NCBI GenBank assembly: GCA_028288305.1
Contig: JAQBOA010000074.1
Coordinates: 1-60,499 of the forward strand
Length of the DNA: 60,499 bases
Origin: Mucilaginibacter sp.
GTDB lineage: Bacteria > Bacteroidota > Bacteroidia > Sphingobacteriales > Sphingobacteriaceae
Direction: 5' to 3'
The translations under genes and the position numbers were made by a program. Each line of letters opens with the position of its first letter. Position 1 is the first letter of the stretch. Shown piece after piece: positions 35,265 through 45,110 of the stretch. Under the pieces are notes generated by a model. The model did no database searches, had not been told where the DNA came from, and saw nothing but the letters and a program-made list of their open reading frames with translations.

Positions 35265-36296
35265 ATGAAATCTTTCTTTGCAGCATTGTCGCTTTTAATT
35301 ATTTCAACTATAAATGTTACCTATGCTCAGCAATTTATAGACAAAGTAAAATTTTTTAATGATACCTCGGTAGTAAATGCTGCGTTAACCTTAAACATTA
35401 AAAAAGTATTGGCTAATAAGAGCAAAGAGGGTTATATCTTTCCGGCAACGTTTACGTGCAAGATAGGAGATAGCTTAAATGTTAACGATAAAATCTCGGT
35501 GGAAGTAAGGGGGCATTTCAGAAGAGAATATTGCTATTTGCCACCGCTAAAACTTATTTATAAAAACAACCCTTCAACAGCTTTTTATCACTTAAAATCC
35601 CTTAAATTGGTTAGTCCATGCAGGGTATTATGGACGGACGAACAAAATTTACTCAAAGAATTCATCGTTTATAAAATTTATAACCTTATTACTGATAAAA
35701 GCTTTCGCGTACGTCTTTTAAATTTAAGCTACCAGGACAGCAGTGGACAAAAAAAGACAATTATTGAGCACGCTTTCCTATTGGAAGATATAAAGGAAGT
35801 CGCTAAAAGAAATGATTGTGCAGATTGGTCTGAAAGAAAATTCGGAACTGAAGCTACGGATCGCCACCAAATGACGATAGTTGCCATTTTTGAATATATG
35901 ATTGGCAACACTGACTGGTCGGTCCCTGTAAATCATAATATAAAACTTATCCATTCCAAACGCGATTCATTGTCGAGACCTTACGCGGTTCCCTACGATT
36001 TTGACTTTTCGGGGTTTGTAAATACAAATTACGCCACCCCTGATGAAAGGTTGGGCATTGAAAATGTGAAGCAACGTCTTTACAGGGGCTTTCCCAGGGC
36101 AATGGAAGAATTAAATGATGTATTGGATGTTTTTAATAAACAGAAGACAAATATTTATGCTACCATTAATAATTTTAGCCTGTTTACCAAAGCATCAAAA
36201 AAGGAAATGATAAGTTATCTTGATGAATTTTTCAAAACGATAAACAATCCTTCTACTATAAAATCTACGTTCATCACGAATGCGAGAACTCAATAA
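35265..36296 (+). CDS. Secreted protein, CotH kinase-like (tentative)
   Basis: A 343-residue protein with a signal peptide (1-21, MKSFFAALSLLIISTINVTY then AQ). I do not recognise it firmly. A segment with YMIGNTDWSVPVNHNIKLI (~210-228), followed by PYAVPYDFDFSGFVN, resembles the kinase-like core of spore coat protein CotH relatives, where Asn and Asp residues bind metal. The upstream RGHFRR and LLKEFIVYKIYNLI words would fit too. If so it may phosphorylate exported proteins. It stands alone on the plus strand. Confidence 0.55.
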   Translation: MKSFFAALSLLIISTINVTYAQQFIDKVKFFNDTSVVNAALTLNIKKVLANKSKEGYIFPATFTCKIGDSLNVNDKISVEVRGHFRREYCYLPPLKLIYKNNPSTAFYHLKSLKLVSPCRVLWTDEQNLLKEFIVYKIYNLITDKSFRVRLLNLSYQDSSGQKKTIIEHAFLLEDIKEVAKRNDCADWSERKFGTEATDRHQMTIVAIFEYMIGNTDWSVPVNHNIKLIHSKRDSLSRPYAVPYDFDFSGFVNTNYATPDERLGIENVKQRLYRGFPRAMEELNDVLDVFNKQKTNIYATINNFSLFTKASKKEMISYLDEFFKTINNPSTIKSTFITNARTQ

Positions 36297-36467
36297 GATA
36301 TACCGGAAGGAATATTTCCGATTTTAATGAATAATTATTGTTTTGTTGATTACAGTATATTAGAAAGGGATTTCTTTAATAAATTTTGTTCGAGCAAATA
36401 TGCTCACGATTTAAATTGATAAATTTTCTTTATAAATTATTAGTTAACAAAAAAATTAACATTCAGC

Positions 36468-36495
36468 CTCTAATCTCTAATCTCTAATCCCTACC
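36468..36495. repeat. Reiterated CTAATCT words at the purH promoter
   Basis: Three CTCTAATCT-type words end exactly at the -7 element of purH. Related TTAGAGTGATTAG words lie after purN at ~30870, i.e. at the end of another purine gene. Confidence 0.55.
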
Positions 36496-36499
36496 TTTG
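36492..36499 (+). promoter_or_regulatory. -7 promoter element (TACCTTTG) of purH
   Basis: An exact TAnnTTTG match 19 nt upstream of the purH start. Confidence 0.65.
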
Positions 36500-36518
36500 C
36501 GCCTAAATTTAGCTGTTC

Positions 36519-38045
36519 ATGAGCCACCCTATTCGAATAAAAAACGCCCTTATTTCTGTTTACTATAAAGATAACCTTGAACCAATAATCCGTGAGTTAA
36601 ACCGGCTTGGGGTAAAAATATATTCCACCGGCGGCACGGAGACTTTTATCAGTGCTTTAGGAATAGATGTAATAGCAGTGGAAGACCTTACATCATATCC
36701 TTCTATTTTGGGCGGACGAGTTAAAACGCTGCATCCCAAAATTTTTGGTGGTATTTTAGCCAGAAGAAACTTCGACAACGATGAACAACAGCTTGCCCAG
36801 TATGAGATACCAGAAATAGACCTGGTTATTGTTGATCTTTACCCTTTTGAGGAAACAGTTAAATCAAATGCAGAGGAAGATGATATCATAGAAAAAATTG
36901 ATATTGGTGGTATTTCTCTGATTCGTGCAGCTGCAAAAAACTTTAAAGATGTGGTTATAGTTGCATCCAAAAAAGATTACTCCGAATTGGAAAGCATACT
37001 AAAGGCGCAAAATGGCGAAACCACCATCAGCCAGCGCAGGGCTTTTGCACATAAGGCTTTTAATATATCTTCACATTACGATACCTGTATTTTTCAATAC
37101 TTTAACCAGGAAGAGCCTTTACCAGTTTTTAAGGAAAGCATTCAAACCAGCCAGGTTTTACGTTATGGAGAGAACCCGCATCAAAAAGGAGTTTTTTACG
37201 GTAGCCTGGATGCGATGTTTACTAAATTGCATGGTAAGGAACTATCTTACAATAACCTTGTGGATGTTGATGCAGCCGTTGCCCTGATAGACGAATTTAC
37301 AGAGCCTACTATCGCTATTTTAAAACATACCAATGCCTGCGGTATAGCATCGCGTACTTTTATAAAAGAAGCCTGGTTAGATGCCTTAGCCTGCGATCCT
37401 ATATCTGCTTTTGGCGGTGTAATTATCGCCAATGATGAGATCGATGCTGAAACCGCTGCAGAAATAAGTAAGATATTTTACGAGGTATTGATAGCCCCTG
37501 CTTACACAGATGAGGCAATACAAATACTAAAAGAGAAAAAGAACCGTATTATATTGATCCGTCAAAAAGTAGAATTACCTGTAAAACAATTTAAAACCCT
37601 GCTGAACGGGGTTATTGAGCAGGATAAAGATGCTGTAATAGAAGGGCCTGATCAAATGAGGACGGTTACGCTAAGAACACCTACAGAGCATGAATTGAGA
37701 GACTTGTTCTTTGCAAACAAAGTGGTAAAGCATACAAAATCAAACACTGTGGTATTCGCAAAAAATAACCAGTTAATTGCAAGTGGTGTTGGACAGACTT
37801 CACGTGTTGATTCTTTGAAGCAGGCTGTTATAAAAGCAAAAAGCTTTGGTTTTGATCTTCAGGGAGCTGTTATGGCTTCAGATGCTTTTTTTCCTTTTCC
37901 TGATTGCGTTGAGCTGGCTGCAGATGCCGGAGTATTAGCAGTTTTGCAGCCCGGAGGATCAATAAATGATAAACTTTCTATCGATATGTGCGATCAGAAA
38001 AACATTTCGATGGTAATAACCGGAGTTCGTCATTTTAAACATTAA
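36519..38045 (+). CDS. purH: Bifunctional AICAR formyltransferase / IMP cyclohydrolase
   Basis: A 508-residue enzyme for the last two steps of IMP synthesis. The IMP cyclohydrolase domain is at 1-190 (VKIYSTGGTETFI at ~28, LGGRVKTLHPKIFGGILARR at ~65) and the formyltransferase domain follows (RYGENPHQKGVFYG at ~208, LKHTNACGIASR at ~267 with the catalytic Lys-His). The C-terminus SMVITGVRHFKH is typical. It precedes mreB as in other Bacteroidota, with its own promoter. Confidence 0.97.
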   Translation: MSHPIRIKNALISVYYKDNLEPIIRELNRLGVKIYSTGGTETFISALGIDVIAVEDLTSYPSILGGRVKTLHPKIFGGILARRNFDNDEQQLAQYEIPEIDLVIVDLYPFEETVKSNAEEDDIIEKIDIGGISLIRAAAKNFKDVVIVASKKDYSELESILKAQNGETTISQRRAFAHKAFNISSHYDTCIFQYFNQEEPLPVFKESIQTSQVLRYGENPHQKGVFYGSLDAMFTKLHGKELSYNNLVDVDAAVALIDEFTEPTIAILKHTNACGIASRTFIKEAWLDALACDPISAFGGVIIANDEIDAETAAEISKIFYEVLIAPAYTDEAIQILKEKKNRIILIRQKVELPVKQFKTLLNGVIEQDKDAVIEGPDQMRTVTLRTPTEHELRDLFFANKVVKHTKSNTVVFAKNNQLIASGVGQTSRVDSLKQAVIKAKSFGFDLQGAVMASDAFFPFPDCVELAADAGVLAVLQPGGSINDKLSIDMCDQKNISMVITGVRHFKH

Positions 38046-38131
38046 AAATAATTAAAAAACTATAACGAAATAATAGTTTCATACGTTTAAATAGGCTAAA
38101 TTCGAAATTCGTAAAACTCGTACTGTATTTT

Positions 38132-38139
38132 TAACTTTG
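38132..38139 (+). promoter_or_regulatory. -7 promoter element (TAACTTTG) of the mre operon
   Basis: An exact TAnnTTTG match 23 nt upstream of the mreB start, giving the rod-shape operon its own promoter behind purH. Confidence 0.6.
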
Positions 38140-38162
38140 CCAATTATTTGAAATAACACCAA

Positions 38163-39185
38163 ATGGGTCTATTTAACTTTTTTACACAAGAAATCGCTAT
38201 TGATTTAGGTACCGCAAATACCCTCATTATACATAATGATAAAGTTGTTGTTGACGAACCTTCGATTGTTGCTTTTGACAGGCAAACAAACCGGGTAATT
38301 GCAATTGGCAGACAGGCTATGCAGATGGAAGGTAAAACGCACGACAATATTCGTACGGTACGCCCTTTAAAAGATGGTGTAATTGCCGATTTTAATGCCG
38401 CTGAGCACATGATACGGGGTATGATAAAAATGATTAACCAGGGTAATGGATGGTTTTTCCCGTCCTTAAGAATGGTGATTTGCATACCATCAGGAATTAC
38501 CGAGGTTGAAAAACGTGCTGTTCGCGATTCTGCAGAAATTGCCGGCGCTAAAGAGGTTTATCTTATCCACGAACCCATGGCTGCTGCGGTAGGTATTGGT
38601 ATTGATGTAGAAGAACCCATGGGGAATATGATCATTGACATTGGCGGAGGTACAACTGAAATTGCAGTTATTGCCTTGTCAGGCATTGTTTGCGATCAAT
38701 CCATACGGGTTGCCGGTGATAATTTTGACTCCGATATTGTACAGTACATCCGTCGCCAGCATAATATTATGATCGGCGACCGAACAGCAGAGAAAATTAA
38801 AATTGAAGTTGGCGCCGCTTTGCCCGAGCTGGCTGATCCTCCGGGTGATTTTGCAGTTCAAGGCCGTGACCTGATGACTGGTGTACCCAAACAAATAATG
38901 GTATCCTACTCAGAGATTGCCCATTGTCTTGATAAATCTATTTCCAAGATAGAAGAAGCTATCCTGAAAGCTTTGGAAATTACGCCTCCTGAACTATCAG
39001 CGGATATTTATCAAACCGGTATTTATTTAACCGGTGGCGGAGCCCTGTTGCGTGGCCTTGATAAACGTATTGCGGCGAAAACAAAATTGCCTGTACATGT
39101 TGCAGAAGATCCGCTTCGCGCTGTTGTACGAGGAACTGGCACGGCACTTAAAAACATAGGAAATTTTAAATTTTTAATGCAATAA
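38163..39185 (+). CDS. mreB: Rod shape-determining actin homologue MreB
   Basis: A 340-residue bacterial actin that positions the elongation wall-synthesis machinery under the inner membrane. The phosphate-binding motif is DLGTANTLI (~15), the second is IDIGGGTTEIAVIALSG (~160), and the adenosine motif LTGGGALLRGLDKRI (~286) is present. Full length. First gene of mreB-mreC-mreD-mrdA-rodA, with a 93-bp repeat-rich gap before mreC. Confidence 0.97.
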   Translation: MGLFNFFTQEIAIDLGTANTLIIHNDKVVVDEPSIVAFDRQTNRVIAIGRQAMQMEGKTHDNIRTVRPLKDGVIADFNAAEHMIRGMIKMINQGNGWFFPSLRMVICIPSGITEVEKRAVRDSAEIAGAKEVYLIHEPMAAAVGIGIDVEEPMGNMIIDIGGGTTEIAVIALSGIVCDQSIRVAGDNFDSDIVQYIRRQHNIMIGDRTAEKIKIEVGAALPELADPPGDFAVQGRDLMTGVPKQIMVSYSEIAHCLDKSISKIEEAILKALEITPPELSADIYQTGIYLTGGGALLRGLDKRIAAKTKLPVHVAEDPLRAVVRGTGTALKNIGNFKFLMQ

Positions 39186-39190
39186 TTCTG

Positions 39191-39277
39191 TTTACGGTTT
39201 ACGGTTTTAGATTTACGAATTGAAATACATGATCAATCGTCAAATCCAAAATCGTAAATCCCAAAATCGTAAATCCC
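39191..39277. repeat. Phrase repeat between mreB and mreC
   Basis: TTTACGGTTT-type words at the left and reiterated AAATCGTAAATCC words at the right form a loose inverted repeat that ends at the mreC start codon. It fills the whole gap. Confidence 0.6.
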
Positions 39278-39278
39278 T

Positions 39279-40112
39279 ATGCGTAACCTCCTGGTATTTA
39301 TCACTAAGTATAGCGCATTCTTTTTATTTCTTATTTTTGAGGTTTGCTCCCTGATTATTTATATTAAATATAATTCTTTTCAAAAAGCCACTTTTATAAA
39401 TTCGTCAAATGAGTTTACAGGCAACTTATATCTAAGGGTAAATAAATTTTATCGGTATCTGTCTTTAAATGAGGTTAACGATAGTTTGGCAAACGAAAAC
39501 ACACGCTTGCGTAACCAGCTTAAATCGTCGTTTTATATCGATACTTTAAATAAACATAAAGTAAGAGATTCCGTATACAAGCAGCAGTATGAATACATTG
39601 TAGCCAGGGTTATAAATAACTCTGTTAACCGAAGTAATAATTACATAACTATTAACAGGGGCAGTAAGCAAGGAGTTGAAAAGGGTATGGGAGTTGTTTG
39701 CAACCAGGGAATTGTAGGAAAAGTGGTTAATGTTTCCAGCCATTTTGCTGTTATCCAATCGTTACTGCATAAAGATTCACAATTTAGTGCAATGCTTGCA
39801 AATAACAAAGAAATAGGATATATTGAGTGGGGCGATGATTTTGATCCGCATAAAGGTGTGCTTAAAGATGTATCAAACAATGCGCAGCCTAAACTTGGCG
39901 AATTAGTAGTAACATCCGGATATTCACTTTTTCCACAAGGAATGCCAATAGGCAGGATCAGTAATTTACATACAAAGACAGGTGGTGTTTTTTTAAACAT
40001 GGAAGTAACATTTACCGTTGATTTCACCAAACTGCAATATGTAAATGTAGTTGAAAATAAATTTGCTATAGAACAGGCGGGATTGGAGGCGCAGCAGAAA
40101 AAGAATGAGTAA
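39279..40112 (+). CDS. mreC: Rod shape-determining protein MreC
   Basis: A 277-residue bitopic protein. An N-terminal membrane helix (~10-30) precedes a short coiled coil (~68-85, LNEVNDSLANENTRLRNQL) and a periplasmic beta-barrel domain (~110-265), containing GSKQGVEKGMGVV and VVTSGYSLFPQGMPIG. It scaffolds the rod complex between MreB, PBP2 and RodA. It overlaps mreD by 8 bp, so the two are translationally coupled. Confidence 0.94.
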   Translation: MRNLLVFITKYSAFFLFLIFEVCSLIIYIKYNSFQKATFINSSNEFTGNLYLRVNKFYRYLSLNEVNDSLANENTRLRNQLKSSFYIDTLNKHKVRDSVYKQQYEYIVARVINNSVNRSNNYITINRGSKQGVEKGMGVVCNQGIVGKVVNVSSHFAVIQSLLHKDSQFSAMLANNKEIGYIEWGDDFDPHKGVLKDVSNNAQPKLGELVVTSGYSLFPQGMPIGRISNLHTKTGGVFLNMEVTFTVDFTKLQYVNVVENKFAIEQAGLEAQQKKNE

Positions 40113-40623
40113 AGGCTTCATAATTAACTTTTTGCGATTTTTTCTATTGATTTTTATACAGGTTTTTTTACTCAAAAATATAACGCTGTATAATCTGTCT
40201 ACACCATATATTTATATTTTATTTATTTTATTATTACCTTTTGAAATACCAAACCTGGCTTTATTTATATTGTCATTTTTACTGGGAATAACTATTGATG
40301 CATTTTACGATACTCCCGGCCAGCATGCCGCAGCATGTGTTCTGCTTGCATTAGTAAGAATTTTATTCATTAGTGTTACCGTTCAAAAAGAAGGTTTCGA
40401 CAATGAGCCCGAACCAACATTAAGTATAATGGGCGTACGATGGTTTTTTACTTACGCATTGATCCTTACGTTCACTCATCATTTTTTCTTGTTCAGCCTT
40501 GAAGCTTTTAACTTTGCAGAATTGAAATATTCAATTGGCAGAGTAATATTTAGTTCAATGTTTACACTGTTTTTGATATTGATTTCAGGATTGTTATTTT
40601 ATAGAAGTAAAGAACGTAAATGA
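40105..40623 (+). CDS. mreD: Rod shape-determining protein MreD
   Basis: A 172-residue inner-membrane protein with about five or six hydrophobic helices, basic start MSKGFIINFLRFFLLIF. Position between mreC and the PBP2 gene, with overlaps of 8 and 4 bp, identifies it, since MreD is poorly conserved in sequence. The motif FDNEPEPTLS is in the loop region. Confidence 0.88.
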   Translation: MSKGFIINFLRFFLLIFIQVFLLKNITLYNLSTPYIYILFILLLPFEIPNLALFILSFLLGITIDAFYDTPGQHAAACVLLALVRILFISVTVQKEGFDNEPEPTLSIMGVRWFFTYALILTFTHHFFLFSLEAFNFAELKYSIGRVIFSSMFTLFLILISGLLFYRSKERK

Positions 40624-42614
40624 ATAGTTTTTTTGAACGGCGGTACGTTATTGCAGGAATTTTTATCACCATAATAATAATACTCCTGTCAAGATTATTC
40701 TATATACAAATAATTGATGACCGGTATGCACTTTATGCCAACAACAATGTACGTCGCCAGGTAATACAATATCCTGCCAGAGGACCGATATTAGACCGTA
40801 ACGGGAAAATACTTGTTCAAAACGAACCGTTTTATGATATTATGGTAATACCCAAACAGGTTAAACCATTTGACACTGCCGAATTTTGTAAACTGCTGGG
40901 CATTGATAAAGCCGGGTTTGATAAACGATGGATAAAAGCAATAAAATACTCACCTAGCCTTGCTTCAGTTTTCGAAAAACAAATCCCTGCAGAAAATTAT
41001 GCTTCCCTCCAGGAGCGGTTGTCTGAGTTTACAGGATTTTATTCTTCAACAAGGTACCTGCGTGCTTATCCTGATTCGGTTGCTGCACAGTTTTTGGGTT
41101 TTATAGGTGAAGTAACAGACCGTGATATTAAGCGTTCAGGCGAATATTACCGGCCGGGAGATTATATTGGAGTTAGTGGTGTTGAAAAATCATATGAAAC
41201 GGTTTTGCGCGGCCAAAGGGGCGTACAGAATTTAATGGTTGATTCGCGCAATAAGCCTAAAGGGCATTATGCTAATGGCCTTTATGATACGGCTGCTGTG
41301 GCCGGTCAGCGTTTAACATCATCACTGGATATTAATATACAAAAGCTGGGTGAAAAGCTGATGCAAAACAAAGTGGGCAGTATTGTTGCCATTGAACCAT
41401 CAACAGGCGAAATATTATGTTATGTGAGTAGCCCTACTTATGACCCAAATCTATTAGTAGGAAGGCAACGCGGTAACAATGCAGCAAATTTATATCAAAA
41501 CCCCTATGATCCCTTTCTCATCAGACCTATACAGGCAAGGTACCCACCAGGCTCCTCATTTAAGCCTTTAAGTGCGCTTATTGCTTTGCAGGAGGGAGTT
41601 ATAACACCTTCTACTACTTATTATTGTCCTGGTTATTATTGGGCGGGTAACCGAAAAATACCGTGTAATAATTTAGAAGCACATGGCCTTGTAAATTTAA
41701 GCATTGCAGTTGCAAAATCATGTAATGGGTATTTTTCCATGGTTTTTCAAAAGATACTTGATCGTGATGGGGCAAAACAAACGGAAGCCACCTTTACCAA
41801 CTGGCGGGCCAATGTAAATAAATTTGGATTAGGCACAAAACTTGGCTTAGATATGTCTGGCGAAGGCAGGGGTAATGTACCTACCCCTTTACATTATGAT
41901 AATATTTATAAACAGGGCAGGTGGCGTTCAAGTACCATTATTTCTCTTGCTATTGGCCAGGGTGAGCTGTTAGCAACACCATTACAAATGGCCAACCTTG
42001 AATGCACCATAGCCAATCGCGGTTATTATTATAAACCGCATTTAATTAAAGCTATAGGTACACAAAATATTATCAGAAAAGAATATACAGAAAGAAATTA
42101 TGTTGGGATAGATTCGCAGTACTTTGAACCGGTAATAAACGGAATGCAGGCTGTGGTTGAGGATGGTACAGCCATAAGGTCAAGAATTCCCGGCATTGTT
42201 ATGTGCGGAAAAACAGGAACAGCACAAAATCCTCATGGAGATTCTCATTCAGTATTTGTTGCCTTTGCCCCACGTGATAATCCAAAAATAGCTATTGCGG
42301 TTGTAGTTGAAAATTCTGGAGAGGGTGCACACTGGGCTGCGCCAATAGCCAGTTTCATAGTTGAAAAATATTTAAAGGGTAGTATCTCGACGCGTGAATC
42401 TGGAATTACGCCTGAGTATTTCATGAACGCAAACAAGCTTCCTGATATTTCCAAGTACAAAGGCAAATTATCGCCTGCTGACAGCCTTAAAAAGCTAAAG
42501 CAGGATTCGCTGCTCCTTAAACAAAAAGGGTTAAAAAGTGCATCAAAAAAGAGCAAAAAGGATACAACGACCAGTTTTTTAGCAACTCATACTATTCGTA
42601 AAAAAGATGAATAA
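40620..42614 (+). CDS. mrdA: Penicillin-binding protein 2 (transpeptidase)
   Basis: A 664-residue elongation-specific peptidoglycan transpeptidase. A membrane anchor (~8-26) is followed by a PBP dimerisation domain (~50-220, RGPILDRNGKILVQNEP) and a transpeptidase domain with the active serine in PPGSSFKPLSALI (SxxK, ~305), SxN in AKSCNGYF (~362) and KTGTAQ (~529). It is the partner of RodA and overlaps that gene by 8 bp. The C-terminal ~70 residues are Lys/Ser-rich and specific to this branch. Confidence 0.96.
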   Translation: MNSFFERRYVIAGIFITIIIILLSRLFYIQIIDDRYALYANNNVRRQVIQYPARGPILDRNGKILVQNEPFYDIMVIPKQVKPFDTAEFCKLLGIDKAGFDKRWIKAIKYSPSLASVFEKQIPAENYASLQERLSEFTGFYSSTRYLRAYPDSVAAQFLGFIGEVTDRDIKRSGEYYRPGDYIGVSGVEKSYETVLRGQRGVQNLMVDSRNKPKGHYANGLYDTAAVAGQRLTSSLDINIQKLGEKLMQNKVGSIVAIEPSTGEILCYVSSPTYDPNLLVGRQRGNNAANLYQNPYDPFLIRPIQARYPPGSSFKPLSALIALQEGVITPSTTYYCPGYYWAGNRKIPCNNLEAHGLVNLSIAVAKSCNGYFSMVFQKILDRDGAKQTEATFTNWRANVNKFGLGTKLGLDMSGEGRGNVPTPLHYDNIYKQGRWRSSTIISLAIGQGELLATPLQMANLECTIANRGYYYKPHLIKAIGTQNIIRKEYTERNYVGIDSQYFEPVINGMQAVVEDGTAIRSRIPGIVMCGKTGTAQNPHGDSHSVFVAFAPRDNPKIAIAVVVENSGEGAHWAAPIASFIVEKYLKGSISTRESGITPEYFMNANKLPDISKYKGKLSPADSLKKLKQDSLLLKQKGLKSASKKSKKDTTTSFLATHTIRKKDE

Positions 42615-43869
42615 TCAGCGTAGTTTCTTTTTTAATGTTGATTGGGTAACCGTATTTATTTACCTGGCGCTGTGTATTATTGGCTGGTTTAATATTCATG
42701 CGGCTGTTTATGACGAAAGACATCCAAGCATTATAGATTTTGAAACCAATTATGGTAAGCAATTTATGTTTATGATTGTTGCTTTAGTAGTTGGTATCGT
42801 GATCTTATTGCTTGAAAGCCGGCTTATTACAGCTTTAGCCCCGACTTTTTATGGGGTATCTGTATTTTTATTGATGTTAGTATTGGTTATCGGTCGTAAT
42901 GTGGGCGGTAATCAGGCATGGATATCTTTGGGGGGCGGATTCAGGTTACAACCTTCTGAATTTGCAAAATTTGCCACCTGTTTGCTTTTAGCCAGGTATC
43001 TAAGCGGACCAAGTGTGAAGGTAACCGAGTTCCGGTCATTTTTAATAGCAGCGGCAATAATAGGTTTTCCTATGGTGCTTATCTTATTACAGCCAGATAT
43101 GGGTTCAACTCTGGTTTTTTACTCACTTATTTTTGTACTGTACCGTGAAGGTCTTTCTCCTTATACCTTAATTGTAAGTGCATTATTTATAGCACTTTTC
43201 TTAGCGTCAATTTTGTATAATCACTTCTACGTTATCGCTGTAATTAGTACTATCGCCCTACTAATCATAATACTGTTCAGAAAAAACAGAAGGTTAGTAG
43301 TTACAATGCTTACAGGTTTGGCTATTTGTATTGCATTTATTTTTAGTGTAAAGTTTATTTATAATCATGTTTTACAACCCCATCAAAAAGTACGTATAGA
43401 TATTGTTTTAGGCATTACCAGTGATTTAAGAGGAAAGGGCTATAACGTTAATCAATCAAAAATTGCCATAGGTTCGGGTAAATTTTGGGGTAAAGGGTAT
43501 TTGCATGGCACTCAAACTAAATATTCTTTTGTGCCAGCCCAGAGTACTGATTTTATTTTTTGTACAATCGGTGAAGAGTGGGGCTTTGCAGGCTCGATGG
43601 TGGTTTTAGGTTTATATTTATTTTTAGTATTGCGAATAATTTTTATCGCCGAAAGGCAACGATCGCCATTTACAAGAATTTATGGTTATGGTGTGGCCTC
43701 GGTCATATTTTTCCACGTGGCTATAAATATTGCTACAGCAATTGGACTAGCCCCAGTTATAGGTATTCCGCTCCCTTTTATAAGTTACGGAGGATCGTCC
43801 CTGTTAAGTTTCACTATATTCCTCTTTGTACTCTTAAAGCTTGATTCTAATAGAATGGGAATTGTTTAG
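42607..43869 (+). CDS. rodA: Rod shape-determining glycosyltransferase RodA
   Basis: A 420-residue SEDS-family polymerase for peptidoglycan glycan strands, with about ten membrane helices. SEDS motifs are visible: WISLGGGFRLQPSEFAKF (~99-116), LQPDMGSTLVF (~158) and the C-terminal IGIPLPFISYGGSSLL (~385). It works with PBP2 encoded just upstream. The sequence is extended by an insert rich in Lys/Arg near 220-260. Last gene of the operon; the stop is followed at once by a palindrome. Confidence 0.95.
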   Translation: MNNQRSFFFNVDWVTVFIYLALCIIGWFNIHAAVYDERHPSIIDFETNYGKQFMFMIVALVVGIVILLLESRLITALAPTFYGVSVFLLMLVLVIGRNVGGNQAWISLGGGFRLQPSEFAKFATCLLLARYLSGPSVKVTEFRSFLIAAAIIGFPMVLILLQPDMGSTLVFYSLIFVLYREGLSPYTLIVSALFIALFLASILYNHFYVIAVISTIALLIIILFRKNRRLVVTMLTGLAICIAFIFSVKFIYNHVLQPHQKVRIDIVLGITSDLRGKGYNVNQSKIAIGSGKFWGKGYLHGTQTKYSFVPAQSTDFIFCTIGEEWGFAGSMVVLGLYLFLVLRIIFIAERQRSPFTRIYGYGVASVIFFHVAINIATAIGLAPVIGIPLPFISYGGSSLLSFTIFLFVLLKLDSNRMGIV

Positions 43870-44007
43870 AAGTTTGCAGTTTTCAGTTTGCAGTTTTTTA
43901 ACTGCCTGCCGCCAAATTCATAATACTAATATTCATTCAGCCACTGGTTAACATTTTGCATTTTTTTAACTGCCCACTGCAAATTGGTAACTGCAAACTG
44001 ATTTTTA
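43867..44007. repeat. Stop-to-stop palindrome (CAGTTTGCAGTT words)
   Basis: Reiterated CAGTTTGCAGTT words start at the rodA stop and the inverted words ACTGCAAACTG end at the stop codon of the convergent gene at 44005. Both arms include the word TTTTTTAACTGCC (near 43894 and 43970). A bidirectional terminator role fits. Confidence 0.7.
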
Positions 44008-44940
44008 GGTATATCGGCGTTTCAAAATTTCATAAAGCTTTTCTGTAGTTGCCGGTTTGCTTTTCCAATCGTTTTTTGTCACATAGTTTGCATTCAAAAA
44101 ACGCGTAGCTTCTTCAAAAGTATTAAAGCGGTTAAGTATTTCAATAGCCTCACTGTAAGCAAGATTATATCCGTTAAAAAGATCTTTTACAAAAAGTAGT
44201 TTATCATTTAAAGTAATAGCAAGTTTTATATCGCTGATGGGTTTTAACCCGGATTGTTCAGTTTGCCCGATAGCCTTTTCACCTAATTGCGAAGAGATTT
44301 TCTGATTAATGGTAATCACTTCTTCCGGAGTTACTTTATTTATAGTTTCAGCCATCTGTTTGCTGACCTTTGTGTTTATATATTCCGAAATAGGTAAACC
44401 GGTTGTCGGCCTCTCTCCAACTTTGGTTTCCGTATCTTTTTCAATTACGTCTCCACTAAGTTCATTTTCATCGTCCTGGTAGTCAGATTCATCTAAAATC
44501 AATTCATGCCTGATGGTTTCAGGCTCTTCCCGAAGCACAGCATAAGTATCCGATGGGATTTCAGATCCGATGTCAATTTTATGATCAGAATGTTCTTCTT
44601 GCATACTTTTACCGGGTTCCAATTCAGCTTGTTTTACCGGAGTACTTAAGGTATGTAATTTGGTAGTTCCCGCAGCATATTTCATTTGCTGAACCACAGG
44701 TTCAAAGTATTTTTTTTCATTTGTTACTTCGGGATTTTCAAGAGGTTTTTGCGAAATGTTTTTTTGCGAATTGAGTTTACGCAATATTCCAATATGATCT
44801 GTTAAAAAATGGGCATTGGCAACAAAAAGTTCAAGTTCCAAATCATTCAAATTATCTTTTGACATTTGAAGAAAATCATATTGGTCAGTTAGCTCCTGTA
44901 TAATTTCACCTATTTTGTTAAATACATCCTTCTGCTTCAT
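44005..44940 (-). CDS. Conserved unknown, coiled/acidic with C-terminal helical domain
   Basis: A 311-residue soluble protein. N-terminal ~60 residues are helical (KIGEIIQELTDQYDFLQMS). A long acidic, low-complexity middle (~75-195) follows, then a helical C-terminal domain (~225-311) with LAITLNDKLLFVKDLFNGYN and FLNANYVTKNDWKSK. I recall similar proteins only from Bacteroidota and know no function. No membrane segment. It is divergent from tdk. Confidence 0.7.
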   Translation of the reverse strand: MKQKDVFNKIGEIIQELTDQYDFLQMSKDNLNDLELELFVANAHFLTDHIGILRKLNSQKNISQKPLENPEVTNEKKYFEPVVQQMKYAAGTTKLHTLSTPVKQAELEPGKSMQEEHSDHKIDIGSEIPSDTYAVLREEPETIRHELILDESDYQDDENELSGDVIEKDTETKVGERPTTGLPISEYINTKVSKQMAETINKVTPEEVITINQKISSQLGEKAIGQTEQSGLKPISDIKLAITLNDKLLFVKDLFNGYNLAYSEAIEILNRFNTFEEATRFLNANYVTKNDWKSKPATTEKLYEILKRRYT

Positions 44941-44991
44941 GTCTGGTTTTACAAATGCTAATCAAAAATAAGATTTAATTCTGATATTTGG

Positions 44992-45110
44992 AGTTAGTCA
45001 TTGGCCATTAGTCATTAGTCATTAGTCATTTTTTGGATGGTTGATGTCATTTTGTCGAAAGTATCAATTGGATAACGAAGTATTAAACCAATGACTAATG
45101 ACTAATGACG
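44992..45110. repeat. Phrase palindrome at the tdk start (TTAGTCATT words)
   Basis: Four TTAGTCATT-type words at 44992-45030 and the inverted AATGACTAATGACTAATGAC at 45090-45110 form an inverted repeat around a ~55-nt loop. The last ATGAC word provides the tdk start codon at 45105. Confidence 0.8.
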
